DNA of 7,718 nucleotides, from NCBI GenBank assembly GCA_016206945.1, contig JACQQP010000011.1:1-7718 (forward strand). The letters run 5' to 3'. The notes under the pieces were generated by a model. That model did no database searches and was not told the origin of the DNA. It saw nothing but the letters and a program-made list of their open reading frames with translations. Origin of the DNA: Candidatus Omnitrophota bacterium (GTDB taxonomy: Bacteria > Omnitrophota > Omnitrophia > Omnitrophales > Danuiimicrobiaceae). Position numbers and translations under genes: made by a program. Positions 5,246 to 7,718 of the stretch are shown piece by piece. The stretch's first letter is position 1, and each line of letters opens with the position of its first letter.

Positions 5246-6304
5246 TTAGTTAAAGATCTCATTCGAGCTGTTTCTTGCTGCCACTTGAGAAACGCTCAAG
5301 TTCGATTCAGGCTTCAAAGCTCCGCCTTCGGTCTTGGGCCAAGTCATAAAAAACTGACTTCCCATCCCTTCCTCAGATTCAACCCACACGCGTCCTCCAT
5401 TGAGTGCCACAATTTTCTTCACGATGCTGAGACCGATTCCGGTTCCCTCGACTTTCAGCGGATTCGGAGCCCGCTGGAAAATTTGAAAAATCTTCTCTTG
5501 GAATTCCTTCTTAATCCCGATGCCATTGTCCTTGACCCATAACGTGTAGGCGTAATCCCCTTTCATAGACGAAAAACCAATTTCAATCATGGGAGCTTGA
5601 GGAGATCCCATATATTTAATCGCGTTTGAAATCAAATTCGTAAAAACCTGGTCAAGCCGTCTTCGAGAACCCCATAGATGGGGAAGACGATCCTGAAGGT
5701 GCACTTTAATGTTCCGCTTATCGATCTCGGGTCTCAATTCTTCCAATATGTTTTTCAATAAACTGGTTATATCAACGGCTTCTTTTTCATCTTCCATGCG
5801 GCCAACGCGAGAAAATTCCAGAAGGTCCAGAATCAGCGTGTTCATATGTTGGGCATTCGTCTGAATTCGGTTGAAGTAATCTAACGTAGTCCCCTGAAGG
5901 GAATTGCCGAGCTCGGATTTCAGAATGGACGTGAATCCTTGAATCGAAACAATCGGAGCTTTCAAATCGTGGGAAATGATTTGAATAAAATTTTCAACTT
6001 CTTGGTTTTTCTTAGCGAGCTCCTTATTGGTTTCCTGGAGGTCACGCGTACGCCATTCCACTTCCTTTTCAAGGGATGCCCTTCTCGTCTCCAAAGACCA
6101 GCTAAAGAGTCCTGCAGCGATGGAAAAAAGAGTCCCCATGGCAAGGATGAGGGAACTTGCGATTTCTTGATCAAAGGGGCGGGAACCGTTGTAGTAGGCA
6201 TCCCAGAGGGTGACGGTAAAAAACATGCCGACGAAGAAAATAATGACGTGAAAGCGAAATGGTCTTTTTCCCATTTTCGCCGAACCAGCATCCGCCTGAG
6301 CCAT
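5246..6304 (-). CDS. Membrane-bound sensor histidine kinase (no extracytoplasmic sensor domain)
   Basis: The 352-residue protein should autophosphorylate on a histidine and pass the phosphate to a response regulator. Two hydrophobic segments (about 18-35 and 50-69) bracket a loop of only about 15 residues, so any stimulus must be sensed in the membrane or by other proteins. A coiled-coil linker (about 71-105) leads to the HisKA dimerisation domain with His112 in IISHDLKAPI. The ATPase domain follows with the N-box (NLISNAIKY, 223-231), the G1 box (DNGIGI, 259-264) and the G2 box (GTGIGLSI, 287-294), so the catalytic elements look complete. The ATG has a strong GGGAGGA site just upstream. The stop lies 19 bases before the start of the adjacent response regulator, which is the obvious partner. 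The final 30 or so residues are low-complexity and not conserved in the family. Confidence 0.92.
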   Translation of the reverse strand: MAQADAGSAKMGKRPFRFHVIIFFVGMFFTVTLWDAYYNGSRPFDQEIASSLILAMGTLFSIAAGLFSWSLETRRASLEKEVEWRTRDLQETNKELAKKNQEVENFIQIISHDLKAPIVSIQGFTSILKSELGNSLQGTTLDYFNRIQTNAQHMNTLILDLLEFSRVGRMEDEKEAVDITSLLKNILEELRPEIDKRNIKVHLQDRLPHLWGSRRRLDQVFTNLISNAIKYMGSPQAPMIEIGFSSMKGDYAYTLWVKDNGIGIKKEFQEKIFQIFQRAPNPLKVEGTGIGLSIVKKIVALNGGRVWVESEEGMGSQFFMTWPKTEGGALKPESNLSVSQVAARNSSNEIFN

Positions 6305-6412
6305 TCTTCCTCCCTGGGTAATTCATAAGGCCGCCTCCCTCTGGTCTGGCTCGTACCCAGAGGTTCATCCCGCCCTACGATGTGATTCCGGTTAGCTGTC
6401 CATGATGTATCC
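6305..6412 (-). other. Predicted leader of the membrane kinase gene with alternative helices
   Basis: This is the leader implied by the candidate promoter. It contains a 7-bp hairpin (6338-6344 with 6357-6363). A competing 7-bp pairing (6314-6320 with 6354-6360) reuses bases 6357-6360, so both cannot form together. The second one ends right next to the GGGAGGA Shine-Dalgarno site. No known riboswitch class is recognised, including the cyclic-di-GMP aptamers. The pairings are short and may be chance. Confidence 0.25.
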
Positions 6413-6425
6413 TTTTAAAGGATAC
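6407..6425. repeat. 19-bp perfect palindrome overlapping the putative -10 box
   Basis: Two 9-bp arms (gtatccttt / aaaggatac) face each other around a single central base. A palindrome of this size over a -10 element is the geometry expected for a dimeric repressor operator. As RNA it could form a short hairpin, but no T-tract follows on either strand, so a terminator role is unlikely. Confidence 0.5.
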
Positions 6426-6447
6426 CCGAGAGGCTAGGCTTTTTCAA
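6419..6447 (-). promoter_or_regulatory. Candidate sigma70-type promoter for the signalling operon
   Basis: On the minus strand, TTGAAA (6442-6447, 5/6 match to the -35 consensus) is followed after exactly 17 bases by TATCCT (6419-6424, 4/6 match to -10). It lies just after hemB and would start transcription near 6412, giving a leader of about 108 nt before the membrane kinase. The -10 hexamer is embedded in a 19-bp perfect palindrome. Only the sequence match supports it, and the -10 is not strong. Confidence 0.45.
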
Positions 6448-6464
6448 ACACGGGAGAAAAAAGG

Positions 6465-7478
6465 CTATTTGCCGTAAGTTTTTATCAGGAAAGGAGTTCC
6501 AGACTCTCTTGCCCAACGTGCCACTTCTTTGGCGTGATAACTCAAAATCACTCGAGCACCGGCACGCGAGATCGCAGTGAGGATTTCAGGGACTACTTTT
6601 TTTTCATCGAGATAGCCCATGGCATGCGCCGCCTTCACCATTGCATATTCCCCGCTCACATTGTAGGCAGCAATGGGAAAATGAAACTTAGTTTTTGCGG
6701 CACGGATGACGTCCAAATAAGAAAGGGCGGGCTTCACCATAATCAAATCAGCACCCTCTTCTAAATCTAGTTCGATTTCGCGAAGGGCTTCCTCGACATT
6801 GGCCGGATCCATTTGATAACTCTTGCGGTCTCCAAATTGGGGGCTGGACCCTGCCGCATCACGAAATGGCCCGTAAAAACTTGAAGCATATTTCGCCGCA
6901 TAACTCAAAATCGGAAGCTCTGAAAATCCATGTTCATCAAGCACGCTTCGGATGGCTCCGATACGGCCGTCCATCATGTCGCTTGGGGCTACGATATCGA
7001 CACCCGCTTCCGCATGAGAAAGCGCCGTTTTTTGAAGAAGCACAAGGGTCGTATCATTAAGAATCTTCTCCCCTTCCACCACTCCACAATGTCCGTGGCT
7101 CATATATTCACAAAGGCAAACGTCTGTAATTAAAGTGATTTTGGGAAAACGCTTTTTAATTTCACGGCTGGCGCGCTGGATCACACCGTTCGAATCGTAA
7201 GCGCCGCTCGCCTGAGCATCTTTTTCGTTCGGTATGCCAAAAAGTAAAATATGCTGGACTCCGAGTTCATCAAGCTCCTCCAATTCATGCATCAGCTGAT
7301 CAATTGAAAATCTAAATTGCCCGGGCATCGACTGAATTTCTTCTTTTAACCCATTTCCGTCCATTACAAAATAAGGCATGATCAACTGATCCAAAGAAAA
7401 CGTAGTTTCTCGAACCAATTTTCTTAAACCTTCCGTTGCGCGCATTCGGCGCGGGCGATATTCTGGAAATTTCGTCAC
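6465..7478 (-). CDS. hemB: Porphobilinogen synthase (delta-aminolevulinic acid dehydratase), zinc type
   Basis: HemB condenses two 5-aminolevulinate molecules into porphobilinogen, the first common tetrapyrrole step, as a cytoplasmic homo-octamer in known members. The product is 337 residues, a normal full length. Residues 119-132 (DVCLCEYMSHGHCG) carry Cys121, Cys123 and Cys131, the three-cysteine catalytic zinc site; magnesium-dependent forms have Asp/Ala there. The two active-site lysines are Lys196 (in AAKYASSFYGPFRDA) and the Schiff-base Lys249 (in MVKPALSYLDV). The N-terminal RPRRMR segment is also typical. The start is GTG at 7476-7478, overlapping the hemD TGA, with a GGAGG site at 7486-7490 seven bases upstream inside hemD. 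No convincing intrinsic terminator follows the gene. Identification is very secure. Confidence 0.98.
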   Translation of the reverse strand: MTKFPEYRPRRMRATEGLRKLVRETTFSLDQLIMPYFVMDGNGLKEEIQSMPGQFRFSIDQLMHELEELDELGVQHILLFGIPNEKDAQASGAYDSNGVIQRASREIKKRFPKITLITDVCLCEYMSHGHCGVVEGEKILNDTTLVLLQKTALSHAEAGVDIVAPSDMMDGRIGAIRSVLDEHGFSELPILSYAAKYASSFYGPFRDAAGSSPQFGDRKSYQMDPANVEEALREIELDLEEGADLIMVKPALSYLDVIRAAKTKFHFPIAAYNVSGEYAMVKAAHAMGYLDEKKVVPEILTAISRAGARVILSYHAKEVARWARESGTPFLIKTYGK

Positions 7479-7718
7479 CGTAATGCCTCCAACACGGCTC
7501 CTGCCAAGCTTTCAATGGTAGACATCCTCGCTTCGCGGTGAACGGGCCTGTGAAAGTGCCTTACCGTTTTCGAGGTAACGGGTCCAATTGAAATAAATTT
7601 AGTTTTCAATTTAGCTCCATCAATTGCCTCAAAAAAATTCTGTGCAGTTGAAGAACTCGTAAATGTCACTGCATCAATGGACTCATTTTTTAGAATTTCG
7701 GAAATCTGGAGCTGAAGA
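7475..7718 (-). CDS. hemD: Uroporphyrinogen-III synthase, C-terminal part (5' end beyond window)
   Basis: This enzyme closes and rearranges hydroxymethylbilane to uroporphyrinogen III in the cytoplasm, the branch point for heme, siroheme and cobalamin. Only the last 80 or so residues are present; the reading frame stays open to the window edge. The visible part has the family's DAVTFTSSST segment (a conserved patch near the active-site cleft), followed by IGPVTSKTV and then ARMSTIESLAGAVLEAL. This order, a Thr/Ser-rich strand, an IGP.T...T motif and a final 'T.E.L..A' helix, is typical of HemD C-termini. The TGA stop overlaps the GTG start of hemB, so the two are probably translationally coupled. 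Whether the missing N-terminus is fused to a methyltransferase domain (CobA-HemD type) cannot be seen. Sequence divergence is high in this family, but the hemB neighbour supports the call. Confidence 0.9.
   Translation of the reverse strand, partial: LQLQISEILKNESIDAVTFTSSSTAQNFFEAIDGAKLKTKFISIGPVTSKTVRHFHRPVHREARMSTIESLAGAVLEALR
7486..7490 (-). promoter_or_regulatory. Shine-Dalgarno site of hemB
   Basis: GGAGG on the minus strand, seven bases before the GTG codon and inside the hemD coding region. It decides in favour of the unusual GTG start that overlaps the hemD stop. Confidence 0.75.

Noticed and set aside
5227..5262. Longer start for the Rcp1-like regulator
   Set aside because: The extra 12 residues precede the conserved first strand and would overlap the kinase; the inner ATG has a better-placed GAGGG site.
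6305..6464. Cyclic-di-GMP riboswitch before the kinase
   Set aside because: The location would fit the pathway, but the conserved aptamer segments of the known classes are not seen.
6457..6473. Intrinsic terminator after hemB
   Set aside because: Six T residues follow on the minus strand, but the only stem is three base pairs (GGC/GCC) and overlaps the stop codon, too weak for a confident terminator.

Overview
This window is a block of minus-strand bacterial genes. It reads from the 3' end of hemD (right edge) through hemB, then six signal-transduction genes, then a small isolated orf at the left. Base composition is moderate, genes are tightly packed with ATGA/GTGA overlaps and purine-rich Shine-Dalgarno sites, and one histidine kinase has two membrane helices. 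The style suggests a Gram-negative bacterium, probably from a lineage rich in two-component genes and extragenic palindromes. The sequence alone does not place it more precisely.

Right part (about 6465-7718): the end of uroporphyrinogen-III synthase overlaps the start of a zinc-type porphobilinogen synthase by four bases, so this is the end of a tetrapyrrole biosynthesis operon. A candidate sigma70-type promoter with a 19-bp palindrome over its -10 lies just downstream of hemB and points into the signalling genes.

Middle part (924-6304): a membrane histidine kinase and an Rcp1-like single-domain response regulator form one pair. Next come a soluble receiver-kinase hybrid, two overlapping CheY-like regulators, and a receiver-GGDEF-HD-GYP protein that carries both cyclic-di-GMP synthesis and hydrolysis motifs. 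There are five receiver domains and two kinases but no DNA-binding output domain, so the likely output is cyclic-di-GMP level and protein-protein signalling. The receiver of the GGDEF-HD-GYP protein lacks two of the usual phosphorylation-site residues, although its relative in the hybrid kinase keeps them.

The two kinase groups are separated by a 118-bp nested palindrome (4672-4789). It runs from the stop codon of one gene to the start codon of the next. Its closing stem holds the ribosome-binding site of the hybrid kinase, and it can form a three-way junction with a possible pseudoknot. This is the most unusual object in the window.

Left part (1-923): no signalling genes. It has two oppositely oriented arrays of four CTGTWMT-like heptamers (752-779 and 881-908), a promoter-like sequence, a 112-residue orf with an FxLYD-like beta-sandwich look, and a 350-bp non-coding stretch dense with short hairpins, many with 5-nt loops, plus direct and tandem repeats.
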